From contig NC_079427.1 in assembly GCF_026213295.1 (NCBI RefSeq), positions 33,607,170 through 33,671,169 of the forward strand: a stretch of 64,000 nt of DNA, in the 5' to 3' direction. The notes under the pieces were generated by a model. The model did not search any database, was not told the origin of the DNA, and was given only the letters and a program-made list of their open reading frames with translations. A program made the position numbers and the translations under genes. Shown one piece after another: positions 11,999 through 22,379 of the stretch. Source of the stretch: Gadus chalcogrammus. Taxonomy: Eukaryota; Chordata; Actinopteri; Gadiformes; Gadidae. The first letter of the stretch is position 1. Every line of letters starts with the position of its first letter.

Positions 11999-12400
11999 TG
12001 TTAAGTATTTTAACAAGCTGCATTACCCTCACATAGCCACAAGGGGAGCAAGAACTTATTGAAGGCTGCTCCACCACAGAAGGCATCACCTTTAGTTAGG
12101 TGAAGAAGCCGAAGCCATTACGTCACCCCGGCCACGCCCACTAGGCCACGCCCACTTGACGTCCTCTCTAGCGGGTGATTTCGAACTCCAGAGGCAGAGA
12201 TAAATAGGTAGACGGCAGAGAGCCACCCGGGCCTAAGCCCGGGGGCTTGAAGTAGATCACGGTATTTTCCTCTCAACGCGTTAGGTACGATTCCCTCCCT
12301 TAAGCTTCAGTTACCATACCGAAACATGCCTACTTTATAACGAATAAAGTGAGTTAAAAGCAACCCGGGATTGGACAACTTTCTTCAAGAATATGCAACA
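11999..12400 (+). repeat. 3' LTR of ERV1
   Basis: 402-bp direct copy of 5859-6263 with the same ends; AATAAA at 12343-12348. It is preceded by a purine-rich tract and followed by the CAAG duplication. Confidence 0.9.
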
Positions 12401-12404
12401 CAAG

Positions 12405-13264
12405 AAACCCTGCGCCGTGACGAACGGGGGATTTGACCCCCTCGGTTTTATACAGGAAACTTGAGATAAGAAGGTGAAATCGCCGGGCGTGCCAATAAGC
12501 TGCGACCGAACCGGCTCAGCAGTGTAGAAAGACCTAAATCCAGGGTTCGAGTTAGGTGGGAGGCAGTGGGAGCTGAGCTCCCATAAAGAGAGGTCTGGCT
12601 CCCATGAAAGCAGTAAACTCAAATATCTTTGGGGGTCTCGGAAAATACAGCTGCATAATATTGTAATTACAAATAAAGCTATTTTCCCTTCCACATGCAG
12701 AGTAGTATTGACGTTAAGTGGGATAATAGAACGCCGGTCATTATCGGGAAAATAAGCCCAGACAGGGCGAACCGGACACCAACGCGAAACGGAGGTGCTT
12801 CGACCTGAAGGGGCTTATTTTCGATTGTGAGCGGCTACTTGCCAAACGAAAAAATAGCATAACTTCACAAGGTGTCTTTTTACAATTTATTTGTTACCAT
12901 ACGTAGTGTTGATTAGCAGAGAAATAGTTAGCCAAAGACGTTGACGTCGCTTAGCAACCGAAGAAGCTGGCGTTGTTGTGAAGGGGCCATGCAAGTGAAC
13001 GGAGCGTTCCACCACGGCATTGAGAAGAGCCGTGTCATAATAGCCCATACCTCCTATATCCCCCCCTCCCCCGTCAATTCAGCGCAATGGAATCATAACT
13101 CGAACCCTGCCTATAGCCTACTTCATCCTGCCCAACAATATGGGCAGGATCTAGACCAAGCTCTCCTAATCGGGTCAGCAATAGCCGTGTTTGAATGATA
13201 ATGAATGAATGGAACGTTGCATTTTTAATGTCTAAAAATATTCTATACTAGAGAGCCAATCAAT
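12405..13264. other. Non-coding interior of the nested Harbinger element
   Basis: No gene. 12911-13011 is an inverted, diverged copy of about 7567-7665 (shared words 'agcagagaaatagt' and 'catgcaagtgaacggagcgt'), so a related transposon once inserted here. 12720-12830 has the look of another old element but no ends were found. Confidence 0.5.
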
Positions 13265-13784
13265 GAAACCTTAAGTCAGCTCTCTTGCTGTGCAAAGTAT
13301 GTTTCAGAAATCAGCACATTAAGATAAATTTAGTTGTCACACAAGCTATTTTGGATTTTTGTAATATGGAATTATTTCATGGGGGGAAATGCCGTGAATA
13401 AATGTATGCACAGTGCGTTCAGGATTAGGACTGATATATATGTCGGCCTAGGCCTAATCAATTGTCTTTTAATATCTTTAGCATTCATATTATTGCAGTC
13501 TATTATTTTTGTAGGCTACTCTGCTGTTGGCGTTGATGGGGGGGGATATTTTAACCCATTTTAACCCCATTTTCCTGCGACATTCCTGCGTCTCCCCCTT
13601 CTACATAGCCCGTTTCAGCACCGTGTCAATGGACAGTTACAATCCTACAATCATCGTGAGTGCAGTGAAAGCGCGTTAAGAGGAGTTTCGGGAAACGCTC
13701 CAAAGAAATTATCGATGGTTCGAAAGATCCATCGGGATAATGATCTTACGAGCGAAGATCCATCGTTATCGGGAAACGGGGCCC
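13265..13784 (-). repeat. Inverted copy of 429-935 (Harbinger end)
   Basis: Read on the minus strand it begins GGGCCCCGTTTCCCGA and runs in parallel with 429-935, including 'cgaaactcctcttaacg' and the 'gctttgcacag' segment at the far end. Confidence 0.8.
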
Positions 13785-14334
13785 TGCTGTCCCGTCTACC
13801 TCTGCACAGCCCTAATACATTATTGTATTTTTTTTATACTTCAGTTGAGTGCTTGTTTAATCTCTGGTTAGAACCAAACTAGATAAACCATACTACATTT
13901 AATTCTATTTACAATAATTTGAATCTGAACTCTATCTATTATTTTGCTTATGAATGCCTTTAGTAAACATCATGCATTTCTTTGCAGTATTTTGTGCATA
14001 CCTTATTGTAGAGTGATTCATTGTCACTTCTTTTGCAAGACTTTTTTTTACTGCAAAGTGTTTAATTATTAAATGTTCTAACGTCTGCAGTATTTTGTGC
14101 ATACCATATTGTATCAATGATTCATTGCTTGTTACTTGGTTTGTAATACGTTTCGTGTGTTTAATTTTCTATCTAAAATCAAAGAGTCTCAAAGACAAAG
14201 CTTTGTAGCTTCTCTGAGTTTCTGAACATTGGTAGTCGAATTTACTGTGCGATCCAAAGGGGTAGGGGGGCGGGGGCGCCAGCAAAAATCTTGCCTAGGG
14301 CACCAAATGGGTCAGGGCCGGCCCTGCTCACATG

Positions 14335-15488
14335 TGATCGTGCTAGTAACCTCTCCATGTGAGCCGCGCCCATGACAAGAAAGGGACAAACATTGGACTC
14401 AAGGACTCCAGGGCCTGATGACAGCAAACAGGAGCAACGACTACACCGATGTCCAAAAAACCCAACATACATACAGCGCACCAATACATGAAGATCACCT
14501 GAATCATTCGATATCTAGGCATATCTAGGGAACTTTTGAATCTCAAATGTATTCTTATGTCACTTATTTTTGTGGTGATGACTTTCAATGCATGCTGAAG
14601 GTGTATAACTTTGTGTCACACGTATTTAGAGGTATTTGCTGTGTTTTCTATTTTTTTTATATGATTGAATCTATGATTGCTAATTGCATGACATGATAAT
14701 TTTTTGACTACTGATTTTCTGATGATTGTCTTGTTGAGTACGGCTTGCAGCACACTGTGTATTCCATGTGACCCACCGACCCGCCTGTTTTATACAAGTT
14801 GGTTTGTGGTGTTGATGATTGTTGCATGGTGGTGTAACCATGATATTTTTATATTTCGCTTTATATTTTATACTTTTATACATTTTATACTTTTATACAT
14901 TTATCCTTTTATAATGCTTGTAGGATGGTCATCTGTGACGAAGGAGGGAATTGTGACATAAATTCATACATTCATACTTACAGGCCACTTATGTCCTTGG
15001 CGACTTGAGAGGCTTCTTTCTCATGTGAAGAGCCTAGGGAGGCGTCTGGCTAATTCAAGGAGCCATTCATTCGCCCATCAGCCCAGGTGTTCAGAAACTA
15101 AGACACTCAAGGGCACAAAATAAGTATAATTCCCGCACATAGCCACAAGACGTCATCACCATGCCACAAACCAAGTTGCAATGCCCACACATAACCACAA
15201 GAGACCAGCACCAAGTACTAGGGTATCCAGGATGCGGGAGCTCAGCACCATGCTTAGCCAATCAGAGCACATAACGGTGTCCACACCTGCCCACTATTAA
15301 AGTCACAACACATAGCTCAGGGGGCCAGAATGCTCCAGGTAATGCATCCATCTGATGTCCTACTAAGCGTATCTCCACGCGCATATCCAATTCCTCTCCT
15401 TTTGCCTCATAGATATCATAACAAACTTTTACCAAATAATGTGAGTTACAAGCAATCCTGACTTGGCAACCTTTTTCCAAAAAGAACA
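14335..15488 (+). mobile_element. Right part of ERV2: 3' interior and 3' LTR
   Basis: 14335-14951 aligns with 11400-11998 of ERV1 (shared 'cagcgcaccaataca', 'gaagatcacctgaa' and 'gcatggtcatctg'). The LTR at 14952-15488 starts TGTGACATAA after the purine tract aaggaggga and ends ...AAGAACA. Its last ~60 bp parallel the end of the ERV1 LTR ('gtgagttaNaagcaaNcc'), although the rest is diverged, so it belongs to a related subfamily. The 5' half of this element lies left of the hAT insertion or is lost. Confidence 0.75.
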
Positions 15489-15604
15489 CGGCAGTTTGCA
15501 AACCAAATTGCCCCTCGAGGGCAATAAAGACTATCCTATCCACATACCTTGGCGTAAACGTCTGTGTGCCGGTACCAGGTGAGGTCATCTTTGATGAACA
15601 TACC

Positions 15605-15806
15605 GAGGAACTTGAAGCAAGAGTGAAGAAGTCATTTCCAAAATCAGCATCCTGGTTGTGAAGACAGAATTCCCCAGAAATTCCAAATGTATCTCGAACA
15701 ACTGAAAGTTCTCCAACTGTTCCAGGGATTCCAGATGGTATCGTGATTTTCTGGACACCATTGTCTGAAAGTATCACGCGGATATTAACTAGGTTGTGCC
15801 ATTAAA
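15605..15806 (-). pseudogene. PB1-like domain exon of a fish SAMD3-like multicopy family
   Basis: Between an acceptor (tatatcacag, ending at 15807) and a donor (TCCTCG|gtatgttc) lies an open exon reading LVNIRVILSDNGVQKITIPS, then GIPGTVGELSVVRDTFGIS and DADFGNDFFTLAS. The 'IPSGIPGTVxEL' and 'DxDFGNxF' pattern is what I recall for the N-terminal PB1/ubiquitin-like domain of abundant teleost SAMD3-like genes. Those are relatives of the gene at 53202-59584. The ORF appears longer (15262-15777) only because it reads through the donor and into the ERV2 LTR that truncated the locus. A fragment further upstream (15802-15990) may be another piece. Confidence 0.5.
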
Positions 15807-16029
15807 CTGTGATATACAACCTTTTGAAATGTTCATCAATCACACAATTGTGCTTCCTCAAACAGGACTGTAAAATGTCTTTGATGATGGGACCAGATGA
15901 TGAATGGGAGATAAAATATAACTCTTCAATACCCCCATCAATTATGTATGATACATAAAAAGTGCGAGAAACGACAAAGCCAATCTTCAATGAGATTTGG
16001 TAGATCTCTCACATCATTAGCATCTCGGG

Positions 16030-16278
16030 GCGGCAATAGCTCAGGAGGTAGAGCGGGTTGGCTGGTAACCTGAAAGTTGCTGTTTTGATCCCCGGCTCCT
16101 CCTAGAGTGTCTGGTGTCCTTGAGCAAGGCACCTAACCCTAACTGCTCCCGACGAGTTGTCACCTTGCATGGCTGACTCCGCCGTCGGTGTGTGAGTGTG
16201 CGCGTGAATGGTGAATTTGAGGCAATATTGTAAAGCGCTTTGGTTGGCCAAAAGGTTGGCTAAATGCAGTCCATTTAC
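16030..16278 (+). repeat. tRNA-derived SINE
   Basis: The head GCGGCAATAGCTCAGGAGGT has tRNA-like A-box and B-box (gttttgatcccc) positions. The body contains 'ccttgagcaaggcacctaac'. The tail 'gtaaagcgctttgg...aaatgcagtccattta' is LINE-like. It is not a functional tRNA gene because the cloverleaf is imperfect. Confidence 0.7.
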
Positions 16279-17014
16279 AATTCGACCATAATCAGTCATA
16301 GACAGTTCACTATCCTGGAGTGGCGCAATGTTTGGTAGATCCCTTTAATTATCTGAATTTGCAAGAACTTGCATAACTCTTTAGCAGTTTTCTTTAAAAT
16401 CTTGCAGTGAGGGAGGTGTATGATTTCGGCTTCTGTGGGAGGCAAATGTTCCATAAATGCAAGTGATTAAATTGCAGTTCTTAAAAACACAGACAACGTT
16501 CTCATGCTCTTTCAAATGTCGAGGTATTCAAACAACCCTCTTACTGCTGGCACTGCAACAGGTTATGCCCAAATCACACCAACCCATTTTAGAATTTTGT
16601 GTCGAGCGCAAGAGTAATCTATCCGCCGGTATAATTGCAACAAACAAACAAAGCTACTTGCGTTTCTCGCTTCTCACTTGCGTTTAAGACCATTAAAATA
16701 GAGCCCATGATGTTCCCCGGGAACTTTCCAGAAATATAATTTAGGTTCTATGACACTTTTCTTCCCTCATTTGTCCTGGTTCTAAAATTGGAGGTGTGTT
16801 CAATATGGAAGTGTGGTCAAAAGTTCGAAATGTGTTCAATATGGAAGTGTGTTCAATTTAGAGTGAGTTCTAGACGGAATGGGCGCCGGAGCCGGTCTTG
16901 AGATGTCAAAGCCTCCATATTTGACTGTTATCTAGTGGCGGAAAAGGAAGAGCACAGGCATACGCCTCTTAAATTAATCCAAAAACTAGTGCTGCCATTA
17001 AAACTCATAAATAA

Positions 17015-17055
17015 GACTTTCTCACTGGCGCATGTGTCGTTGCTGGTTTGCAACT
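17015..17055. repeat. 41-bp exact duplicate of 17880-17920
   Basis: Starts gactttctcactggcgcatg. The second copy lies inside the MITE at 17853-18274. This copy is joined directly to the Gypsy fragment. Confidence 0.9.
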
Positions 17056-17852
17056 ACCCCCGGCAACCCCAGGGTGACGGCTTGGTTGAGCGATTTCATC
17101 GCTGTATGATGCAGCAGCTGGCCATTGTCTCGGCTAAGCATCAGCGGGAATAGGACACTCATCTGCCTCTGGTGCTCATGGCCTACAGGTCAGCTGTCCA
17201 GGAGTTGACTTCCTGCACACCTGCTCTGCTGATGTTGGGCAGAGAGCTCAGCACCCCGGCTGACCTGGCGTTTGGCCGGCCGCCCGATTCTCCCCCTGTT
17301 CCTCCCGGCCCAGAGTACGCCAGGAGACTCCAGGACCACCTGGAGACGGCTCAGTCCTTCGCCAGGGGACCGCTGCTGAGCGCAGGGGTGAAGCAGAAAA
17401 GGAATTATGATGTGCACTCTGAGGCTGGGGAGCTGGTCTGGACCTACAGCCCGCAAACAGGGACAGGTTTGCCCCTTATCGAGGCAACGCCACCCTTCTA
17501 CCTGCCCAAGCGAGCCCTGTGGCTTCCCGCACCGGTGCAAATGGGCCCCGGACACACGCACCTGTGTTCCGACTGACGCTCACCCACCTGACCCTATCCC
17601 TCTCTCCCATTCATGTCAATCAGCACAGTAAGCAACTTGGCCCTCAGCCCCGCCTCTCCCTTTCCCCCTGCCCTTCCCTGGGCCTGATACTCGTGGTTCT
17701 ATTTCTCCCCAGCCCCCAGTGGCCGCAACACAGCCTCGTAGGGAGGGTAGAGCTCCGGGTCCCTTCCAGGACTTTGTTTGTTCACTCGAGGATGAGGAAC
17801 TTTGAAGGGGGGCGGGGGGAAATGTAGCGTCCCTGGGACTTTTTAAGAGTTT
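17056..17852 (+). pseudogene. Gypsy (Ty3) retrotransposon 3' end: integrase C-terminus, purine tract, LTR start
   Basis: The integrase core end reads PQGDGLVERFHRCM, an in-frame stop after KHQRE (17151-17153), then THLPLVLMAYRSAVQELTSC and TPALLMLGRELSTPADL. The GPEYARRLQDHLETAQ and KQKRNYDVHS segments that follow are standard for the C-terminal part of vertebrate Gypsy integrase. The stop and the missing D-D-35-E upstream region show it is dead. The coding trail ends near 17576. A purine tract (gaagggggg...gggggaaa) at about 17800-17821 precedes TGTAGCGTCCCTGGGAC, the likely start of the 3' LTR, which is cut off after ~30 bp by a MITE. Confidence 0.85.
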
Positions 17853-18274
17853 GGGCCCTATCTTGCATCCGGCGCAATTGACTTTCTCACTGGCGCATGT
17901 GTCGTTGCTGGTTTGCAACTGGCGCAGAGCATTCTTTTCCCTCCTGCGCCACATCTCGGCAAAGTAGGGAATGATCTTGCGCCCCAAGGGGCGGTTCAGC
18001 GAAAGGAGGAGGCATGTTCTGGCACAAACGTTCCCTGGTGCTATTTTGCAGTTTCAGAAATCACTTGCGCCACAAACCAGGAAATACCTGATTTAAAGTC
18101 AGTGGCGCGTTGTTCAGATGCTATTTTAAGGGAGCATGCATAATGTTGCTTGTGCACCTCGCGCATACACTTTGCTTCTCTCATCTACCTAGCCACACAT
18201 TCTTGTTAAATTATTTGGGAAAGAACAGCTGATACAGCGGTAATAAGTTGTACTTTGAAACATTATAGGGTCCC
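17853..18274. mobile_element. MITE inserted in the Gypsy LTR
   Basis: The ends are GGGCCCTATCTTGC and, complemented, GGGACCCTATAATG. The interior has repeated 'gcgcca/tggcgc' words. No transposase. Confidence 0.6.
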
Positions 18275-18499
18275 GTCCTTCCACTACCTGTTTTCTAAGT
18301 TAAACAAAGAAATCAACTACATTTGTCCCAGTGTTTGTTATATGTGAAATGAAGCAACAAAAAAAAATCGCTCTTTCCCCGGTAACGCATTTTTACGCAA
18401 CGCCTTTCTTCTTCGTTGTGTCTAGCTCCAATCTTTCTTCGATCGATGCTTCGGATTTTGTGGATGCAACGGAATATATGGTGCATCATTTTAGCAACA

Positions 18500-18800
18500 T
18501 TTAAGATGATCGTGATGAGTTCTAACCCTGCCTCCATTTGGTCTGTAGTCAAACCTGTCCTGGTCTGTTTCCTTGTCTTGTTTTGGTGTGTTCCCTGTTC
18601 TCCTTTGGTATCTCTGTCTTGTTTCTCCCCATGTCCGGTCAAGTTTCCCTCCTGTGTGATTACTGCTCCATCCCCTAATGTGTTTCAGCTGTTACTCGTT
18701 GCGTGCCCTGTGTTTAGTATTTAAGCCCTTGTCTTTCCTTTGTTCCTTGTTGGATTTCATTCTAGTTTATGGTGAGTTGTGTCCTGTGTGCAGTGTCAAA
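18500..18800. repeat. LTR-like repeat shared with 22380-22580
   Basis: 'gtttagtatttaagcccttg' through 'ggtgagttgtgtcctgtgtg' occurs in both places, in the same orientation. Both look like pieces of a solo LTR (the second ends ...accgtgaca). The ORFs on both strands at 18313-18724 are unsupported. Confidence 0.5.
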
Positions 18801-18887
18801 CGTATTCACATTCATTACTCAAGTAGATACTAGTGTTTAAAAATACTTCTGTAGGAGTTGAAGTATCAACTCAAGCTTTTTACTTAA

Positions 18888-19400
18888 AGGGATACTTCAC
18901 CCATTTAGAACCGGCGTTCTATCATTATAAAATCGCTATTGTAATATAAATAAATATATAAATAAATATCAGTCCAAACCAGTCTCCCCTTGGCCCATTT
19001 TTTCTCATCTAATTTTCTCCCGAAATGACGTCAAATGACGCGTTTGACGTCATTTCGGGAGAAACCTCTTGTCCCGCTAGAAGGGCCGAGGACTACAACA
19101 CTCTTTTGGTGGCAAATTTGCCGCCAATTTTTCCACCAATATGGATTGAGAGGGGGCGGGAGCTCGCGTACTGAGGGGGATTGAGGGGGACGAGAGACCG
19201 GAAACAGGTGGGCGGGGCAGCGAGCGCAATGCACTGTGGTAGTTGCAGGTTTTCTTACTTTGAGCCAGAGAGACCATGAAAACACTCTTTCTGCCTTTTT
19301 TCAGGCTAGGATGAACCGATTTCAAATTCTTTTCACATTTATAATACATTGAATTATATAATTCATAAAACCTTCATATTCCCACCGGTGATGTATCTCT
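18888..19400. mobile_element. TTAA-flanked MITE (piggyBac or Kolobok type)
   Basis: The ends AGGGATACTTCACC and, complemented, AGAGATACATCACC are both flanked by TTAA (18884-18887, 19401-19404). The flanks rejoin as a recognisable sequence (tttttacTTAAgtaaaag). Confidence 0.75.
19014..19064. repeat. Perfect 22-bp hairpin with CRE-like core
   Basis: The two 22-nt arms are exactly complementary around a 7-nt loop (tgacgcg). Each arm contains TGACGTCA. It sits inside the TTAA-flanked MITE. Confidence 0.9.
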
Positions 19401-20287
19401 TTAAGTAAAAGTATAAAAGTACTGGTTTCAAAACTACTTAAAGTATTACAGTAAAAGTAATGCAAGGGGGAAAAAATGCCATTAAGGACAAAAGCTTAGG
19501 CCGTGCCACAGGGGCCTATAGAATTACAATCAGCTTTTTTGCCAAGTATGCTCACACACACAAGGAATTTGGTCTCTGCATTTATCCCATCCGTGAATTA
19601 GTGACGCACACACAGCACACCTCTATAGCACACTGCCCCACTTCAATTTTTTTTTTGTAAATGCCATCTAATGACTTTAATGTTAATGTTGAAAAAATTG
19701 GGATGCACCTGTTTCAGACACATTTATGCCCATTGAAAATGAACGCATATGGGTACAATGCAAATACATTAAAGAACCATATATGTGTACTACTGAGCAT
19801 TAACATGTGTTTCATGGAGCGGAAGATATGATGACTAGTTCCCTGTAAGTATTGGAATGGTGCAAAAAGTCAAACTTCAGAGGCATGTTATCAAAAGCAC
19901 GTATCCAAGCTTAGCTGCATTAATTAAAGATGTAACGAGTAAGAACTTGGCAAACTGGGACGCACCATAACAAATCAGCAGTGCCCAGCTGACGGTGCTA
20001 ACCAAACTTTTGCTAGTGATTAAACATTTCCTGAAAAAAAACCACAATATCTACACCAGTATCTACATCTGGGGCCTGTACCACGAAGCTCACTTAGAGG
20101 GTTAGCGAGGTATGTTGAGCTCAAAGCTTGGGTTAGTTGTACCACGAAAGTCGATCTCTTTTAGCGTCGCTGTATCACCATGGTGACTTATGCTCGCAAC
20201 CAAACCTGGTCGGGAGCAGTTTTTCGGCTTAGTCTAGCCGGAGATCGGCTACTTAAATCGGCGTGCTTCCTAGCCCCTCCTCTGAGA

Positions 20288-20520
20288 ATGGCGTCACCAT
20301 TTGTGGGTGTTCCCGTGGACCTCGGCGCACTTCTCGTACAGGCGTCACTCCGGAGACGGAGGGTTTTACGGGACAGAACCGATCCTTTGGCATTGTCTGA
20401 CGATATTCAGATTTCAGACTTTATTGCCATTGTGCAAACAACGAAATTGGGGTTCTTCATGAGAGATACAGATTCTCATCAGAGGGTGTTCGTTATTTGA
20501 TCGTCCTTTTGGACCTTATG
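20288..20520 (+). pseudogene. HARBI1 transposase N-terminus fragment
   Basis: From ATG 20288 the frame reads MASPFVGVPVDLGALLVQAS, then RRRRVLRDRTDPLALSDD, a typical fish HARBI1 start. A ~60-bp foreign piece (…cagatttcagactttattg…) then interrupts it. In a different frame the protein resumes as ERYRFSSEGVRYLIVLLDLM. The catalytic domain is missing. The ORF extends upstream to 20180, but homology supports the inner methionine. Confidence 0.65.
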
Positions 20521-20597
20521 TAGACAATGCTTACTGTTGTTCATTGTGTCTCCGTGACGGAGTGCTAGAGTGGAGGTAGCGCGTCAGTCTATTTTTT

Positions 20598-20752
20598 TTT
20601 TATTTTGAACTTGAACCCATATTTTCAAGGCCGTGCTGGCAACCACATCTATGGGGGTAAAATGCATGATGATAGACCGGCGAATTTGAACCCCGGTCGC
20701 TGGCGTTCGGGTCTTATACTAATCCACTACGCTACAGCCACTACCTCTCAGC
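20598..20752 (-). repeat. tRNA-derived SINE, minus strand
   Basis: On the minus strand, GTAGTGGCTGTAGCGTAGTGG (first 20 nt quoted to TAGTG) supplies an A-box-like region and 'ggggttcaaattc' a B box. An A-rich tail (plus-strand T run near 20590-20602) ends it. It is inserted in the Harbinger relic. Confidence 0.6.
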
Positions 20753-21597
20753 GGTTGAAAACATGCGATACATTTCTTACATAGGGTGTATTTAAAGTGA
20801 ATTCCCTAAATGATAGAATAAGGCAGGATGGACGTTGCTTATGCATTTTTTAATCATCATCATTCTATTTGGATTAATGGTGAACAATTCTGTATTTGGC
20901 ATAGTTATTTTATAGACAATATGCAGAATCTTTTCACTTATACGCATATAGACTGCTTGAACTATCGTAAAGGTGAGAAAAATGACACAAAGAACGCCCC
21001 TTTCAAGTGAACGCGCACTGAACCTAAAGCGGAAACCTGGTTCAACTAATTGAATCTAAAGTGAGCTTCGTGGTACCATTTAACTCTGATTGCGAGTTGT
21101 GGCTCTGTCCAGCCAGGTTTACCCAAGAAAGCCTGGGTATGTTCAGCGAGGTTCGTGGTATACCCCCCAGTTATGCACAGACCATGCAACAAAGAGTTAC
21201 CAATAGGCTTTATTCAGCTGCAAAAGCAACTGGTTCTCAAAGTTCTTCGAGCCAATGCATGCTCTTTTTGGACTGAAGATCAGCCCTGCAACCAATAGGG
21301 TGTCAGAATGGTATATGTTTCTATTCTCATCCAACAAATAAAATCCACTCTATCCGATGGTGCGAATTGTCTGGATAGGTTTTTTTGTTTGTTTTTTTGA
21401 ACGCCGGCGGAATAAAAACAAGCCGAAATTAAATAGGAGTAACGAGGCCATTTTTAAAAAGTAAGGAGTAGAAAGTTTTTAGGCTTTCAGTAGAAAAGGA
21501 TCCAATCGCAGACAGAAGGCTTGGTTTCAAAAACTTTCTCTGAGTTTATTCCCAGCAAGGCACAGGTAACATACAGGCACGATCCGACAGAGACTGA

Positions 21598-22100
21598 GGC
21601 CCCGTTTACACGAAGGGAAAACGCAGATATTTCCACGCGGTTTGGCCTCTCATTTACACGAAAACGCTGTTTTTATCACAGAAAACGATCATTTCTAAAA
21701 ACTCCGGCAGAAGTGGAGATTTCTGAAAACGCCGGTTATGTGTTGTCGTGTCAACGGGGAGAAACAGGGTTTTAGGTTCTGAATCGTCACATTATGCGCC
21801 AGTAAATGCTTAACGTCATATGAGCGCCCTATGTTTACAGTTTGTTTGTTACAGGAAGACCCTTGTGTTATTCGTTGTTGTTGATTCTGAGGATTCTGAT
21901 TGGCTTTCATGGCTTTATCCTTCTCCCTACACTGCCGCCCATAGGTTTCGCATAGTTATAATGGCGCTCGACGGCGTTTTTATGCGTTTTGCTGTAAACG
22001 ACAACTTTTTTGAAAACAATGTGTGCACAATGTTATTTTGGAAAATGGAGGGGGGGAAATATTCGTTTCCATAAATAACCTGCTACGTATAAACGTGGCC
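21598..22100. mobile_element. TGA-flanked MITE
   Basis: The ends are GGCCCCGTTTACACG and, complemented, GGCCACGTTTATACG, with TGA on both sides (21595-21597, 22101-22103). The ORFs within are not credible. Confidence 0.65.
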
Positions 22101-22379
22101 TGAATGGGCACACTGAGCTTAAGTAGCAACAAACCAATCAACACACATTAGCAACAGGTGTGTTCACAAACTCAGGGGATCTCAGCAATTCAAAGAAAAG
22201 CAGGAAGTAGCAGGGTGGAGTCGAAAGTACATTGCAATCCAAAACAAACAGATAAGCACATGACACCACCAACTGACCTACAAAATGTAAATAAAAAACA
22301 CATGTTGCTGAAAAAACAGGAACTTAAATAACCGGATCCCTTACAAAAGTACAGATAAGTGTGTGAAAATGTGTTCGAT

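Larger units (their letters stand above)
5859..12400 (+). mobile_element. Retroviral-type LTR provirus (ERV1), coding-poor
   Basis: Two directly repeated LTRs (TGTTAAG...GCAACA, 405 and 402 bp) flank a 5.7-kb interior. The whole is bounded by the 4-bp duplication CAAG (5855-5858, 12401-12404). A primer-binding-site region follows the left LTR and a purine tract (accaaggaggga) precedes the right one. The LTRs differ by roughly a dozen substitutions and three 1-bp indels, so the insertion is fairly recent relative to its surroundings. I find no gag or pol; only a short env-tail-like remnant near 10.9 kb. Much of the interior is other transposons and small tandem duplications, which suggests a non-autonomous or long-decayed element. 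Confidence 0.85.
5542..13784. mobile_element. PIF/Harbinger-type element nested in the hAT exon
   Basis: Its inverted ends are GGGCCCCGTTTCCCGA at 5542 and its reverse complement ending at 13784. Both sides are flanked by TGCT (5538-5541, 13785-13788). Removing the element and one TGCT rejoins the hAT exon frame (ASGA + VPSTSAQP). Inside, 5859-12400 is an LTR provirus. The remaining own sequence carries no transposase. The right ~520 bp are an inverted copy of 429-935. Confidence 0.75.
4397..14326 (+). mobile_element. hAT transposon with perfect 8-bp target duplication, host to nested insertions
   Basis: The left end is CAGAGCCGGCCCTG and the right end is CAGGGCCGGCCCTG on the same strand (the last 13 bp are near-palindromic). 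Both are flanked directly by CTCACATG (4389-4396 and 14327-14334), the 8-bp duplication expected for hAT. Near the left end are exons of a ZMYM1-like hAT transposase (4774 onward). Most of the ~10 kb is not hAT but a Harbinger element (5542-13784) that itself carries a provirus. Without that insert the hAT is about 1.7 kb, so it is an internally deleted copy. Confidence 0.85.
20071..21168 (+). mobile_element. Harbinger-type element with GGGG(C/G)..TACCACGAA ends
   Basis: The left end is GGGGCCTGTACCACGAAGCT. The right end, complemented, is GGGGGGTATACCACGAACCT, and both continue with 'cgaggtatgtt'-like or 'cgctgaacatacc'-like sequence. It contains only the N-terminal coding part of a HARBI1 transposase and a SINE; the rest is deleted. 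Confidence 0.65.

Noticed and set aside
15262..15777. 171-codon minus-strand ORF as one protein
   Set aside because: Only the part above 15605 is PB1-like. The rest reads through a splice donor and into the ERV2 LTR.
17190..17987. Minus-strand 123-codon ORFs
   Set aside because: Shadow of the Gypsy integrase frame and of the GC-rich tail.
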